A DNA stretch of 64,000 bases, from contig NC_045131.1 in the NCBI RefSeq assembly GCF_007655135.1, forward strand, positions 23,234,001 through 23,298,000. The letters are read 5' to 3'. Both the position numbers and the translations under genes were made by a program. Positions 1 through 12,188 of this stretch are shown piece by piece. The notes under the pieces are model-generated. The model was not told the origin of the DNA. It searched no databases and saw only the letters and a program-made list of their open reading frames with translations. Source of the stretch: Punica granatum. Lineage: Eukaryota > Streptophyta > Magnoliopsida > Myrtales > Lythraceae. The first letter of the stretch is position 1, and every line of letters starts with the position of its first letter.

Positions 1-199
1 GATATGTGTTAATTTCACTGCCATAAATGTTTATTCAAAATTGGAATATTCAAAAATTAAATGACAACTAATGTCGTTTAGTCAGGCCATTTATAACTTG
101 TGCAAATTTAGAGATTCATTTTCAGTAATGTTCCTGCCCAGTACTTTATATTGGCAAACCACTCCCCTTTGAGCCCCGAATCGTAGAGAAGAGTTCAAA

Positions 200-613
200 A
201 TGAATTCCTCCACGAAGCAACTCATTTGCTTGTTCGTTCTTCTAATTTTACTTGGGACATCATGTGATGCAGGATTTCTGCTGCACAAGCAATATGTCGA
301 GATCAAGAATTATTTGCCGGGACAAGCAACCCTAACGATTCACTGCAAATCTAAAGATGATGACCTCGGAAGACATGATCTCAGCCCACTGGGCACTTTC
401 TCGTTCCGTTTCCGACCTCAATTCTTTGGTCTGACACTCTTCTTTTGCACCTTCCAGTGGAAAAATAGCCCGCTTTACTATTACGATATATATATCCAGA
501 ACAGGGATTATGACCGCTGCACAGATTGTCTGTGGAGCATCCAACTAAAAGGTCCATGTTTGTTCAATGTTACAACTCATGCATATAGTATATGCGATCA
601 CTGGAACCCATGA
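200..613 (+). CDS. S1-like (SPH) secreted plant self-incompatibility-family protein
   Basis: A single-exon ORF of 137 aa, the usual size for the plant self-incompatibility S1 (SPH) family. Seen: residues 1-24 form a hydrophobic signal peptide ending near CDAG. The mature part follows the family pattern: VEIKNYL near the start, LTIHCKSKDDDLG, a FSFRF segment, FFCTFQW, a YYYDIYIQNRD strand, then the C..C pair of RCTDCLWSIQ and a final CDHW. The cysteines suit a disulfide-bonded secreted beta-sandwich. Known: in Papaver the S1 stigma determinant triggers pollen rejection, while most homologues in other dicots have no proven role and are thought to be small secreted signals. No intron is needed, as is usual in the family. 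It stands alone, with a MITE starting 150 bp after the stop. A TATA-like motif lies near 144-149. Family call is firm; biological role unknown. Confidence 0.9.
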   Translation: MNSSTKQLICLFVLLILLGTSCDAGFLLHKQYVEIKNYLPGQATLTIHCKSKDDDLGRHDLSPLGTFSFRFRPQFFGLTLFFCTFQWKNSPLYYYDIYIQNRDYDRCTDCLWSIQLKGPCLFNVTTHAYSICDHWNP

Positions 614-761
614 ATCTTGCTCCATCAGCTGGATCGGGGAGTCGGAAAAAATTATTGTTACGAGCGTTTATCGTTCTTATAAAGAGAGATATCTAATAAT
701 AATTTTCCTTTTTCTTTTAATCAAGGGATTGTTTCTTCCCCATATAAGCTGTTAATTAGAC

Positions 762-1071
762 CCATTTGATTTCGCAATCTTATTTTAAGATTTTAACTCT
801 AACTTTAACTCTATTTACTACACAACAAAAGTCAACAACACAATTATTACTTTTTATTTTTCTTCAATTTTTTTAACAATTCAATTCAATTTTTAATAAT
901 AAATTCTCTCATTTATTCATTTTTTTTCACAATATAATAATACAATCATTACTTTTTTCAATTATTTATTACTTTTTCACACTTTTTTTTTCATAATTCA
1001 ACATCACAATCATTACAAACCAATTAAAATTAAAACTCAACTCAACTCAACTCAATTCTAAAACCAAACAC
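762..1071. mobile_element. MITE, copy A of a TTTGGTTT-type family
   Basis: About 310 bp of AT-rich DNA, starting with CATTTGATTTCGCAATC and ending with a CTCAACTCAACTCAA run followed by AAACCAAACAC. The ends are imperfect inverted repeats. A second copy at 47537-47801 shares the same internal words in the same order (AAGATTTTAACTCTAA, CACAATCATTA, AAACTCAACTCAACTCAA). No coding capacity. A target duplication is not clear for this copy. Confidence 0.6.
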
Positions 1072-1079
1072 ACTAAAGT

Positions 1080-4000
1080 GTCTTCGATTGAATTTCTTAT
1101 ATTGGAACGGTCTTCATTTGATTTCCATTTTGTTGTTACAATTTGAGCGGTGCATCAAACATGAAACATGGAATGGGAGCTCACTATCAATTGGTAAAAA
1201 GTATCATTGCATTGAGATCAAACTCAGACCAAGAAATTATGGATTCAATTTTTGTTAGTGTAAATTCAGTATCTTTTTATTTCTTCCTCTATATCTTTCT
1301 AGGCCTATAGGCTGCCTTATAGTCGGGATGTATCATTCCACCTAATAAATGAAGGATAGGAACAAACTCAAGAAAAAAAATTGAGTAGATGAAAATTTTA
1401 TTATATATTATCTATTTTATATATTTAAAGTAGGTTTTAGCAAACAAAAGTCCTCCATTCGTTCAATGACATGGACTCATAAATATCTGAAAATGGACAT
1501 GGGTGAAAAATAGGTGATTGAGTTCACTACTTAACTCATATGTGAGTTACATCACTTGTCTATAATTAAATAACGCCTAGTTGCTCAACAACTTGTTATA
1601 TTTTATTCAATTTTCTCTCTTATAAACGGAGCATTGCTCCATTTGCCCAGTACATATAGAAGAGAAAGTGAGGAAAGGCACATAAGTTGTAAGAATAGAA
1701 GAAAAAGAAGAGAGGGAGGCGCATAGACACGTAAGAAAGAGAGGAATGTGGGAATGTGGGAGACTTCCCTTATGATATATTATTATTGGCATGCTCATGA
1801 GCACCATTTGACGAGAGCTTACCATTGATTTTTCTCTCAACTCGTGGTGTAATGACCTTTCATGCTCCATGTTCATAAATTATATTCTCGATATTGAAAA
1901 TAATTAATTAAAGCAATGAAAGAAATGAAAAAAATATTTATAGAATTAAAAAATTAAAAACAATTAATGATAGAAAATAATAAGACCAAAAAATCATCAC
2001 AACCAATATCTCTTAGTGAAGTGAAAATATTGAGACTAAAATAATAGGTCTTAAAAGAGAAATACTTACTAATGAAGGATTATAAGTGATGTGAAAATAT
2101 TGAGACTAAAATAATAGGTCTTAAAAGAGAAATACTTACTAATGGAGGATTATAGGGATAGTGATTATTTATGGTCAATTATTTTCGGAGAATATTATTT
2201 ATATATTAATCAAAAATAAAATTACAAATCTCGTGCAACGTGTGGGCTATAAGAGCTAGTGTATAACTATTTTAGATTCCTGTAACAAGAGGTCTCCATT
2301 CTTCCAACGAGTCTTTCGTGAGCTTTCCCTACACATGATCCATTCACATTCCCTGTTTTAATGTATTACATGATTGCCAACATTAATTCATTACATGATA
2401 GATTATACACCAAAAACGAGATGGATAAGTTATTTGTAAATTTTATCCTGTTATTGTTCATGATTTCAATTTTAAATATTAATTAAAATTATAAAATGCA
2501 TATGTCCACGCAACACGTGGGCCACATGACTACTATATACTTAAGTAGCATCTTGTGAACGAGAGATTCGTTCGTTCGATGAGAGCTTACCTTTGCTCGT
2601 TCCTTCAGCTCGTGGTACAACGTCCATTCACGATCTTGCATTAAAACAAATACACAAAACTCAAGTCAATTTTTATTATTGTAATAATTATTTTTTATAA
2701 TTCCCATACCATTATTATATGCTCTTTATCACATGTCAATAAATCTATTTATAATATATAAAAGCTGAAATGCGAGACGTGATAACTCCATTGCTAAACT
2801 TTAGCTCGCGGTTGAGTGCAGTGCAAATATAGGAGCTCCAATTGCTAAACCTCAGCTCATGATTAAGTGTCTTCTCGATTACTCAGATAATCAATTTCTT
2901 CAAAAACGAAAAAAAAAATCATGTATTTGAATATTTCAACTTTAATATAATCAAACCAATTAAATTATATTAAAAATCCAATAAATATTATAAATTTTCT
3001 ATAAAAAATTCCAATAAATATTAAAAGTTTTTAAAAATAATATGATCTCAAGAAATTAAATAATTTATCCATATATATGTATATCAAATAATTATATTTT
3101 ATTAATTTCTCTGATCACCCAGACAATGCGTGGGACTATACCTAACAATATATCAATATAGCATAAATGAGCTGTTGAAATGTCATTATATGTCTCTATA
3201 GGTCATTTATTTGTCTCTAAAACCTTCAAAGACATATACATTAATTGATCATGTTGCTGCTGTTTCTATAGACCTTAAGAGACAAATTCAAAACGAATTT
3301 TTATTTATTTCTATCTAGTGCAATTAAAAAAAATGATTTGGCTCTAAGGATAGGCAAAAGCATCCCATAAATTGTCTTTATATACTTTTTAAAATTGTCT
3401 CTTTTCACACAAACCAACTCAATTCACCATCCCAATTAATTTTATAATAGAGAGATTCAAACCTTCAACCTCCATTTTAGCATGACATCACTTGTCTAAA
3501 TTTGTAACTTTTATTATTTATTTTACCTTAATGATAATATTTCTATTCTAAATAAATTATTAGTATTTTATTTATAAGTTTTTTAATTAACCTACGAAAT
3601 AATAATATTTATTCAAATCAAATATTTTGTGAGGATTTATCTTTTTAAAGAAAAACTTATGATAGACTATTGTTTGAAATTATGCTAGAAATTTTTTGAT
3701 ATAATTTTTATAAATAATGTGTTGGTCGAGTGGAAAGGCCACAAATTCTTGTGTTTATCGAATTTACATAGAGAATAAGAGGAGAAATATGCTGTTGAGA
3801 AAAAAAGAATCCAGAAGAATATGTAAAAGTGTGACAAGAGAAAATATATATATATATGAGAATTTGAAATGAAAAAGTAAATTAAAAACAACGAATTTCA
3901 TGCTTATTTATTAATAATTTGTGAAATTTTTCATTGAAAAATAATAGTTTAAAATTCAATTTAGCAACTCTATATTAGTCTCTACCCATTGATAATACTT

Positions 4001-4200
4001 TAAGAGCGTATAAATTAGTCTCTATTGCTCATACATTAACCATAATCTTTTTAAGTCTACAAACTTTTTTTATAATTAATTGTACAAGAGACAAATAATA
4101 TATCATATAGAGATACAATTTTATTTGTTCCTAAAAGTAAAGATTTAAGAGCATATATATTAGTCTCTATAAGTTAAGAGCGTATAAATTAGGACTGTCG
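1080..4200. other. Gene-free AT-rich spacer with decayed Helitron-like ends
   Basis: No supportable coding region. It holds a 70-bp tandem duplication at 2014-2153 and three short GC-richer hairpin motifs in AT-rich DNA, near 2230-2260, 2505-2540 and 3115-3140. These resemble decayed Helitron 3' ends; the first is followed by CTAG then T, and the second has a perfect CCACG/CGTGG stem. Scattered GTCTCTATAG and AGAGACAAAT words occur near 3190-3290 and 3990-4160, like those at 24.4-25.8 kb. Confidence 0.5.
2014..2153. repeat. 70-bp tandem duplication
   Basis: Two nearly identical 70-bp units in direct tandem. The shared core begins GTGAAAATATTGAGAC at 2021 and again at 2091. The only clear differences are AATGAAGG versus AATGGAGG and a few bases at the junction. 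Near identity suggests a recent local duplication. Confidence 0.9.
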
Positions 4201-4205
4201 AAAAA

Positions 4206-4785
4206 CTATACCCTTAAGACTGTCGAAAATTCAATTCCAATTTCGCAAGAAGATATTAACTTGCAATTGTTTTCTAAAGACTCAATTTTGGAACATAGAA
4301 AGAAATACATGCTTTTGCATGTAGGTTGGGTTGAAGTACCTGTAAAATCTTGGCACAGAGTTGATTTAGATTTCCGATTGATGATGTTTACGTGACGCAA
4401 TATTTATTCCATTTAAGATATCTTTGTTAGCAGGTCAGAATCCAATCTAGAGGCTAACACTCAAAGAGCAGGAGTAATAACACCAAACTACTTGAAATGG
4501 AAAGATATAACTTTTCCAGAATCATGAAATTTGAAACAAGTGATATCGAAGAAGGAAAACACATCTAGTCATGTAACTTCTAGGATAATTGAATATGAAG
4601 ATGGAAGCGTGCAATTGAATTTTGAAAGAAATTGGCTGAGACGAATACCTTTTTACCGAGAATTAGCGAGCTTAGCCTCTTCATTATTTGTTACTCCTTC
4701 TAGACATTTCTTCCATTATTTGAAAGGAGTTGATTTTAAAAGAGAAATTCCAAATCTAGTTTCCAAAATAATGATGTTGAAATAG
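4206..4785 (+). pseudogene. Decayed coding remnant, possibly virus- or retroelement-derived
   Basis: Two adjacent open stretches on the plus strand. The first, about 4206-4395, reads as a hydrophobic/basic segment with WVEVPVKSW. The second is an 84-codon ORF at 4531-4785 containing RIIEYEDGSVQLNF. Between them are stop codons. The style recalls the movement/coat region of pararetrovirus-like or retrotransposon polyproteins, but I cannot assign the family. It has no start context or neighbouring exons that would make it a host gene. Confidence 0.3.
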
Positions 4786-4789
4786 AAAA

Positions 4790-6130
4790 CCAAAAATCTT
4801 TTTCGCCTACAAGATCAGGTTAAATTCTAATTATGATTTATACATGATCAAAAGAGAAGTTCATTTCAATAAAGAAAAGGGTTAATTACCTAAAAAAATT
4901 ATAAATTTTTCACACTTTATCAATATTAGTACGAACTTTTTTTCTTGATCTAAAATACACAAACTATCAAAATGATATTAATATTATCACAGCGTCATCT
5001 TTTTTGATTGGTGAAACCTCAACAGCGGTCACCGCCCTCCAATCGAGGTTGCCTCTGATGAGATATGTTTCCCCTGTCCCCAATTGTGGGGTGGTGGTTG
5101 TTGATGAGGCTCCCGCCCTCGACCCCTCTTCCTTCCATTATCGAATTTACTTTTGTTTTTTTTTTCAAAATTCAGGCAATAAAGGCCTCAACAGAAGTCA
5201 CCACCGCCTTTGAATTATTATTTATAAAGAAAAGGTAAGAAATTATATTCAATATTGTGAATTGATCATAAAAATTACAAATTAATAAATAATCCTACAA
5301 GTATAGTGATCTTATCATATTGATGATTTTATCCCTCCTTCCACATCTCACTATCTTGTAATCTCTTTCTAATTGTCCATGTATTATTTCTAGATCCTAA
5401 TTCTTTTTACATGCAGTAAATGATTTTAGCACCTCAAGATCTCTAATATTACAAATTGTAAATAAATAAAGGTAAAATTCTCATGCAAACTTGAAAAATA
5501 ACGAAAAGAGGAGTTGGAGAATATACTAACAACTATAGATGATTGAGTGGAAAAATTACGCCTCAAAATTTGCTATGAATAAAAATAAATAAATAAATAA
5601 AGCAAATATGTTTACAAGTATGGATAACCAATTGGAAAAAGGCCAAGGATAACTAAATGGAAAAATGCCCTTAACTCGGGAAGATTTACACATAATATAT
5701 AGATTTATTCAAATTTTATTAGAGAAAGAAAATTAGAGAATTGTTGAGTGAGGAAAACAAAATTTCCTTGACATGATCTATCGCCATATATGTTACATAT
5801 TCATAAAAATATATATATATAACGAAATATTCTATAATCTATAAAAAAAATCGATTTTCTTAATAGTTATAATATGTATGAAGATTTCCCAAACATCGGT
5901 CTACACCTGTCGGAATTGACGAAAAAGCATAAGGTGCTGAAGTGGATGAAACGCTTCTTCGTCACAGGAAGAGCAAACTGTTGACAGTCGATTTTTGGCA
6001 GGTTTCCATAAAGTGGGTCGGCCGGTTTTGTCCAGTTCTCCTATGATATGAGGGATTAAAATTGACCCGATATGAAGAATATATCCAGGTATGATGGTTT
6101 ATTTCTGGAGGATGCTAACCCAACGGAACG
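4790..6130. other. Gene-free spacer with a GC-rich patch
   Basis: Mostly AT-rich and non-coding. A GC-richer patch at about 5000-5215 contains two related words, CCTCAACAGCGGTCACCGCC and CCTCAACAGAAGTCACCACC, roughly 170 bp apart. It may be a captured or transposed gene fragment, but no reading frame is convincing. The stretch after 5890 is of ordinary composition and leads into the target-site duplication of the element at 6140. Confidence 0.4.
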
Positions 6131-6317
6131 GTCTTAAGCATGGTTGTTGGAATCGTGATTCGAATAGTACAATCTTACGATTCTACTTTTCAATGGGTGA
6201 CTAGCGATTCCGATTCCATGGCATGATTCGTAAAGGTAGAATCGCGATTCGAATCGTAGAATCGTAGAATCGGTTCATTCTAGTTTTAACCCAAAGTTGT
6301 ATGCAAAGAAAGATGAT

Positions 6318-8890
6318 TTTTTTTTTTTTGATAAATGATGAAACTTCATTGATAACAGATGAATTTACATCAGAAACCAATACCATTTTCCTCTATACGG
6401 AGTAAAATAAAAAATACCCAAGAGCTACTCCCAAGTCAACTAGTTGCAGTATCAAAATGGTGAAACATATGCCTCGCAATGATAGAGTGTGCAATTTTGC
6501 ATGAGAAACGAGGGAGAACAGACAACTTTGCTTTCACATCCGAGAAGATCCTTCGTATTATAATTGTTGGAGGCGAGACTTGATTCCGGTAGAGCCTGGC
6601 GTTCCTCTCCCTCCAGATGCAGTAAATGTAGTGAGTCCAGAGAAGTTTAAGACAAATAATATCCAGCTTCTTTCCACGGAGAGAGGAGACCCATCAAAGT
6701 TCCGTATTCCAGTCGACATTGTGTTTGTTCATTCCAACACGGTCTAATAAACTTCTCCAAATCCCTTGGGTGATAGGGCATTCAAAAAAGAGGTGATTTC
6801 GGGTCTCCAATTCCAAACTACAGAATTCGCATTCGGGTGCAGTAATCGAGATTCTCCAACTCATAAGCCTATCTTTTGTACTCAATCTATTATGAATACA
6901 AAGCCAGCTAATGAAAGAGGATCGAGGAAACTGCCCCTCAAACCAGATTGCGTTCCTCCATTCCATCTTCTGGCTTCTGGGACTAAAGCATTTCCACGCA
7001 CTAGCAACAGAAAATGTCTCGGATTTGTGAGCCGTCCATGTGACCCTATCACGATCAGAGAGTTGAATTGCATTAGCGAGATCACGGAGCAGGCCAGCTT
7101 GCAGATCCGAGCTTCTAGGCCAATGCCAGCATCCATCAACCAGAATCGAACTAACTGTTGCGTGCTCCCTAATCGACGGAAAGCACTGGAGCCCCCTGGT
7201 GCAATAGTTTATTAAAGAACCGACCGGTAACCACTTGTCATACCAGAAAGATACATTCGTACCAGGGCCAACACAATAGCGGATATAGGGAGACATCAAA
7301 GTCCTCAGCTGCAAAAGTTTTCTCCAGTTCCAAGAACAATCACCAGGTATCCTTAAAGACCAAATACTTCGGTCTTTGATTAAATATTTAGCAACCCAGG
7401 CCACCCAAAGAGACCCTGAACGCACGAGGAGAGACCAAAGGTTTTTGAGTACGCATACCTTATTCCACAGGGTTAGGTCCTTGATACCGAGTCCTCCATC
7501 AGACTTTGGAAGACATAGAGTTTCCCAGCCGAGCTTTCCTCCTCCTATATGCTGCTCAAGGCCTTTCCAGAGGAAGGATCTGCACTTCTGCTGCACCAAC
7601 TTTATGACTTTCTTGGGAAGAATGAAGTGGATACACCAGTAGCTGGCCATGCTGAAAAGTACTGAATTGATCAACTGTACTCGTCCCGCGTAAGACAAGT
7701 GTTTCACAGACCAACTCCTTATACGCTTTAGGATTCTCTCAGTAAGAGCCTCGCAGTTCTTCGTGGAAAGCTTGCCCGAGACAAGAGGGAGCCCCAAGTA
7801 TCTCACAGGAAGAGTACCTTTCTTAAAACCCGAGCTATTCACCAATATAGAGATGCCTTCCTCAGTGATGCCTCCCGTGAAGATTTCAGATTTCTCAGGG
7901 TTCAGCTTGAGCCCAGACCAGTTGTAAAAGGTGTTCAACACTTCCAGAATGGCAACAAGAGACTCTTTGGACCCGTTTGTGAACAAGAATAGATCATCAG
8001 CAAAGCAGAGATGGGTGAGCTTGATAGACTTACATCTAGGATGGAAGCCGATTCTGCCTTCGTCTGCAGCAGTGTCCAAAAGCTTTGAGAAGACCTCCAT
8101 GGCAATAACAAACAAATAGGGTGATAGGGGGTCACCTTGTCGCAATCCCCTTTGGCCGGCAAAGTAACCACATAAGGAGCCATTGACAGCCACTGAAAAG
8201 TAAGGAGAGGTAATACATCCCTTGATCCATCTGAGAAATGATAGGGGAAATCCCATGACCTTCAAACAGTTAAGAATAAAATCCCAGTTCAAGGAGTCAA
8301 AGGCTTTCATTAGGTCAATTTTGATAGCACAACGGGGGGTTATTCCTTGTCTATGGTAGTTTCTTACAAGCTCATGAGCAAGCAAGACATTGTCAGATAT
8401 TCTCCTGCCCTGCACAAAAGCTGTCTGGTTTAGGCTTATAACATCAGGAAGGACCCCTTTCATTCTGTTGGTGATCACCTTGGTAATGCATTTATACACC
8501 ACATTGCAGCATGAGATAGGGCGGAAGTCCTTCATGCGATCAGCTTTCTCCTTCTTAGGGACAAGTGCTAATATTGTAGAATTCACCTCTCTGCGCAGCT
8601 CGCCTGTCGAAAAGTAATGTTGTACAGCAGCAAAGAAGTCTTTATGAACAATTCTCCAAGCATGCTTATAAAAATACACCGTGAAGCCGTCTGGGCCAGG
8701 TGATTTATCATTTCCCATTGAGAACAGAGCTGATTTGATTTCCTCTTCTGTGATAGGAGACACAAGCAGTTGTTGTTGAGCCTGAGAGATCTTCTTTTTG
8801 AGAATAGAAGATGATTTTAAGAAAGGACAAACCAAGAAGAAGTTAGGGGGAAAAGCAACTTCACTTACATGATCCGTGATCATGGTACTA
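6318..8890 (-). mobile_element. 5'-truncated plant L1-type LINE
   Basis: A minus-strand LINE whose poly(A) tail appears as a T run at about 6318-6329. The coding part reads from 8883 down to a natural-looking stop at 6438-6436. It lacks ORF1, the endonuclease and the start of the reverse-transcriptase ORF, the usual result of incomplete target-primed reverse transcription. It lies inside the Mutator-like element, so it inserted after that element. I could not find a convincing target duplication. Confidence 0.85.
6436..8883 (-). pseudogene. LINE ORF2 remnant: reverse transcriptase plus zf-RVT domain
   Basis: A 729-codon open stretch (8883-6694) followed, after one in-frame TGA at 6696-6694, by about 85 more codons in the same frame. 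Reverse-transcriptase motifs are all visible: FRPISCCNVVYK, the CAIKIDLMKAFDSLNW block with the first catalytic Asp, GLRQGDPLSPYLF, FADDLFLF (catalytic DD, F for the more usual Y) and GLKLNPEKSE. The C-terminal zf-RVT region contains WLCIHNRLSTKDRL and a CEFC...H...C cluster. The stretch after the TGA holds LLWTHYIYCIWRERNARLYR, typical of the plant LINE tail, so the TGA is a nonsense mutation and not the real end. Endonuclease is missing. An in-frame stop just upstream of 8883 marks the truncated 5' end. Confidence 0.85.
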
Positions 8891-8989
8891 TATCAATTTT
8901 CATTGGAGGTTATTATAGTGGAAGCGCTATTTTGTGAAGACTAATTACAGATTTTGACGAACGAAGTAGGAAACAACAAGATTTATTAA

Positions 8990-10663
8990 TGAGGTAGAAG
9001 ACGTGGCAAATCGGTATATCGAGAAAAATAGGTTCTAACGATCCTGTCTTGAGGGAAAGGGCCTCCAAAGCACAACTCACACCATTGGCTGTGAAAAGAC
9101 GAGATTTAGGCCGAATTCCATCGTTTACGGCCTCAAACGGGCATTTTTATGTTATTTGGGCGTTTTTACAATTTTATGAAAAGTTTATGTTTTTTGTGTA
9201 ATTTAGGCGTTTTAATTCATATTTAAGCATTGTAAAATTAATAAAAATTGGAACTTTTGTGCTCGTAGCCCAATTCTCGAATTTGATTCGAGTTGGATGT
9301 CAATTTCCTAGGAATTCGAAGAATCAATAGGGATTGAAAGTCGTAGTTCTGGTATTCTGCAGAATCAACGGATCTGTGATAGGTTACTCGCGTGTACGCT
9401 GCGTCAGTTGGTATCAAAGCTACGTTCTTTCTTGGATCAACGATGCCACCCCGAAGAACGGCTAATCAACGTCGTGTTGCAGAGGAGATCAAACTGAATC
9501 GAAGGATCAAGCATATCATTCATACCCGGCTGGTGGTAGCGTTTGAGCGTAGGCTGGACGTGGTTGTGGATCGCCTAGCCGAGAAGATGGGAGCACTAAT
9601 GGAGGCTCGGCATGAGGTCGACCCGAGGCGCAAACGAGTCACTAATCCGACTGCCGACTTGGAGTATGTTGATTATGATACCTATTCTGAAGGGGACGCG
9701 AATATATTTATCGAAGAGGATCCGTCTGATGACGCATTGTTTTTAGCAAGAGGCGATTGAGAGCTCGAGTTCAACGAGAATGATGAGGGAGATGACGAGG
9801 GTTTATGACGAGAATTGGAAATTCGATGAATTTAAGGGGAATGATGTGGGTTTCTTTGCTTCTATGAAGTATGATGAGGACGACAAGGAGGTTGATGCGG
9901 TCTGGGAGGCCATCGACAAAAGGATGGACTCGCAATGAAAAGATAAAAGGGAGGCGAGGGTGAAGCAAGAAATTGAGAAGTACCGTGCCTCGAATCAACA
10001 AGTGAGGACGAGGATGTCAGATGTCTCTATCAAACCAACCACTATGGCAGAGTATTTTGAGTCAGAATTTTTTCTAATCATCCATTCTGGAGCATTGGCT
10101 AACATCGATTTCCGGTCAAGTATGGAAGATGTGTGTGTTTGTGTGGATAATATTATCTCTGGACTCCTAGGGCAAATTCGAGCGAGAATTCTCTCCACCC
10201 AGGAGAGAATGATGCGGCAGAAGACGTGGCAAATCGGTATCTCGAGAAAAACATGTTTTGACGACCCTATCTCAAGGGAAACAACCTCCAAAGCACAATT
10301 CACCGCCTTTGGCCGTGAAAGTACGAAATTTAGGCTAAATTCCATCGTTTATAGCCTAAAACGGACATTTTTATATTATTTGAGTATTTTTGCAATTTTA
10401 GGAAAAGTTTATGTCTTTCGTGTAATTTAGGTGTTTTAATTCCTATTTAAGCAATGTAAAACCCTACGGTTTAATAGTTTTGTCTTTTGATCAATTAATA
10501 AAAATTGGAGCTTTTGTGCTCTTTGCCCAATTCTCGGATTTGATTTGAGTTGGATGCCAATTTCCTAAGAATTCAAAAAATCAATAGGGATTGAAGGTCG
10601 TAATTTCGGTATTCTGTGGAATCAACGGATCTGTGACAGGTTACTCGCGTGTACGCTGCGTCA
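8990..10663 (+). mobile_element. Small non-autonomous LTR retrotransposon
   Basis: Two direct LTRs, 8990-9406 and 10210-10663, both start TG and end CA with the same terminal words (TTACTCGCGTGTACGCTGCG). The tRNA-Met-type primer binding site TGGTATCAAAGC sits 2 bp after the 5' LTR at 9409-9420. A purine tract, AGGAGAGAA, precedes the 3' LTR. The internal region is only ~800 bp, with a decayed gag-like start and no pol, so it must have relied on an active relative. The 3' LTR has an extra ~30-bp segment near 10460-10490 that the 5' LTR lacks. The flanking 5-mers do not match, so the target duplication is lost or the ends were altered. Confidence 0.8.
9443..9760 (+). pseudogene. Gag-like fragment of the small LTR element
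   Basis: An open stretch beginning MPPRRTANQRR, just downstream of the primer binding site. Basic N termini of the MPPRR type are common in plant Ty3-gypsy gag proteins. It continues through a charged helix-like segment and an acidic stretch (YVDYDTYSEGD) and stops after about 105 codons. Later frames carry only scattered remnants before the 3' LTR. No zinc knuckle, protease or polymerase is present. Confidence 0.5.
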
Positions 10664-11554
10664 GTTATCATTTGATATTTACTTCTACTATTTCTGACAT
10701 GAGATTTGATATATATCTACATATGTTTTTTTTAGTTACAGATAGAATCTTACGATTCACGATTCGATTATACGATTCACAATTCCACAACCCTCGACCG
10801 ATTCTAGGTAGAATTGCGATTCTGACAATCTTGGTCTTAAGCCTAGTGAGTGAGAATTAGAGTAGCTCGAATCAGGAGGCCCAGCCCAACAACAGGGTCG
10901 GTCAGCTCAATTGGAGAGAGCTGAACGGTCTACTTACAGGGTCGGTTGCCCTTGTGCTCTGGACTGGTTGGCTCAATTGGTACCAATTGTCGGCTTGATC
11001 CAATCCCAAGCATGAAAGTATTAAATTGGTCTGACCCTGTTTTTGGTTAAATTGGCCACTCCGATTTTCCTTCCCTTCAAATCAGCTATCTCTTGGGTAC
11101 TTACTAGTGGTTTCAAATATGTAAAATCAATTATATAAAATGAATTAGTTTCATAATTTAAAATCAACCTTTAGCACAATTTTCCAAAATGACATTGTAG
11201 GTGCAAAAAACTGGTCATCTAGATTCCAACGGTCTAGATCGAACTGTGGCTTTTATCTCGTTAAAAATAAACTCCCAGAAAGCCTCACATGTGCACTCCA
11301 ACACCTTGGGATAGTCATCAAGATCATCCCGTGGTCCCTTCAGTTTAGTAAAATGGACAATGATAAAAACATTACTTTTCTCAAGTCGACAAATTTCATT
11401 CTTCAAATGATGAATTCTCTGCGCATTGTCTTATGAGTAGCACCCTTTAGCTCATTCCACATCTAGAGTGCATTGTAGACATACGTGAGACTTGCCTGCA
11501 GATTCTTGTCCAGGGAATTATACATCAAAGCAAGTATCTTATTATTGCACACAT

Positions 11555-12157
11555 TATTGTTAGACTTGCGAGTCGAATCGTAGAATCGCGCTATTATGCA
11601 ATTCACAGGGGACTAGCGGTTTTGATTTCACTCCAGGAATCGAAATCTTAGAATCGTGGTAGAATAGCGTCCGACTGGATTTATTTTAGCCCAATTTTTT
11701 GTTTTGAGCCTAAAGCTGCCCGACTGGATTTTTTTTCCCTCTTCTACTGATCGACGAATGAATGGAGAATCGACTCCTAACTTTTGAGCCCTATTGAAGT
11801 CTCGAAGAAAGAAAAGTCTCCAGCCCTAGCTTATCTCATCGCTCAAATCTTGCCTTCTCCTATAGAAATTGCTTTCATCCCCTGCTCAAATGGTCGATTG
11901 TAATCTTTGTCTTGCCTCATTTAGTTGAAATTGCCAATTGTAATAGTTGTCCTTCGAGCACTTTTGTGTGCGGCTGTTTGCTTCGAGCTCTCCATTGCTG
12001 CTTTGCTATGCGTTGATGATGTTGGTTTTGGCGATGAAGACTTGGATGACATTTGATCTATTTAATCATCCTATGTTATGTTGTTAGCTTTTTATTCTAT
12101 TTCAAGACTTTGAGTTATGAACTGTGATCTAATTTATATATATATATATATATATAT

Positions 12158-12188
<31 letters not shown>

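Larger units (their letters stand above)
6130..10842. mobile_element. Mutator-like non-autonomous element with nested LINE and LTR element
   Basis: The outer element runs 6140-10832 and is bounded by a perfect 10-bp direct repeat, GGTCTTAAGC, at 6130-6139 and 10833-10842. A target duplication of 9-11 bp is the hallmark of Mutator-like elements (MULEs). The termini are imperfect inverted repeats: ATGGTTGTTGGAATCG at the left, and the complement of the right end reads AAGATTGTCAGAATCG. Both ends are rich in GAATCG words. Its own DNA is only about 450 bp (6140-6317, about 8890-8989, 10664-10832). A 5'-truncated LINE and an LTR element fill the rest. A second family member lies at 11555-12293; the last ~88 bp of the two are very similar. 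Confidence 0.75.

Noticed and set aside
6766..7642. Plus-strand ORFs within the LINE
   Set aside because: Antisense shadows of the reverse-transcriptase frame.
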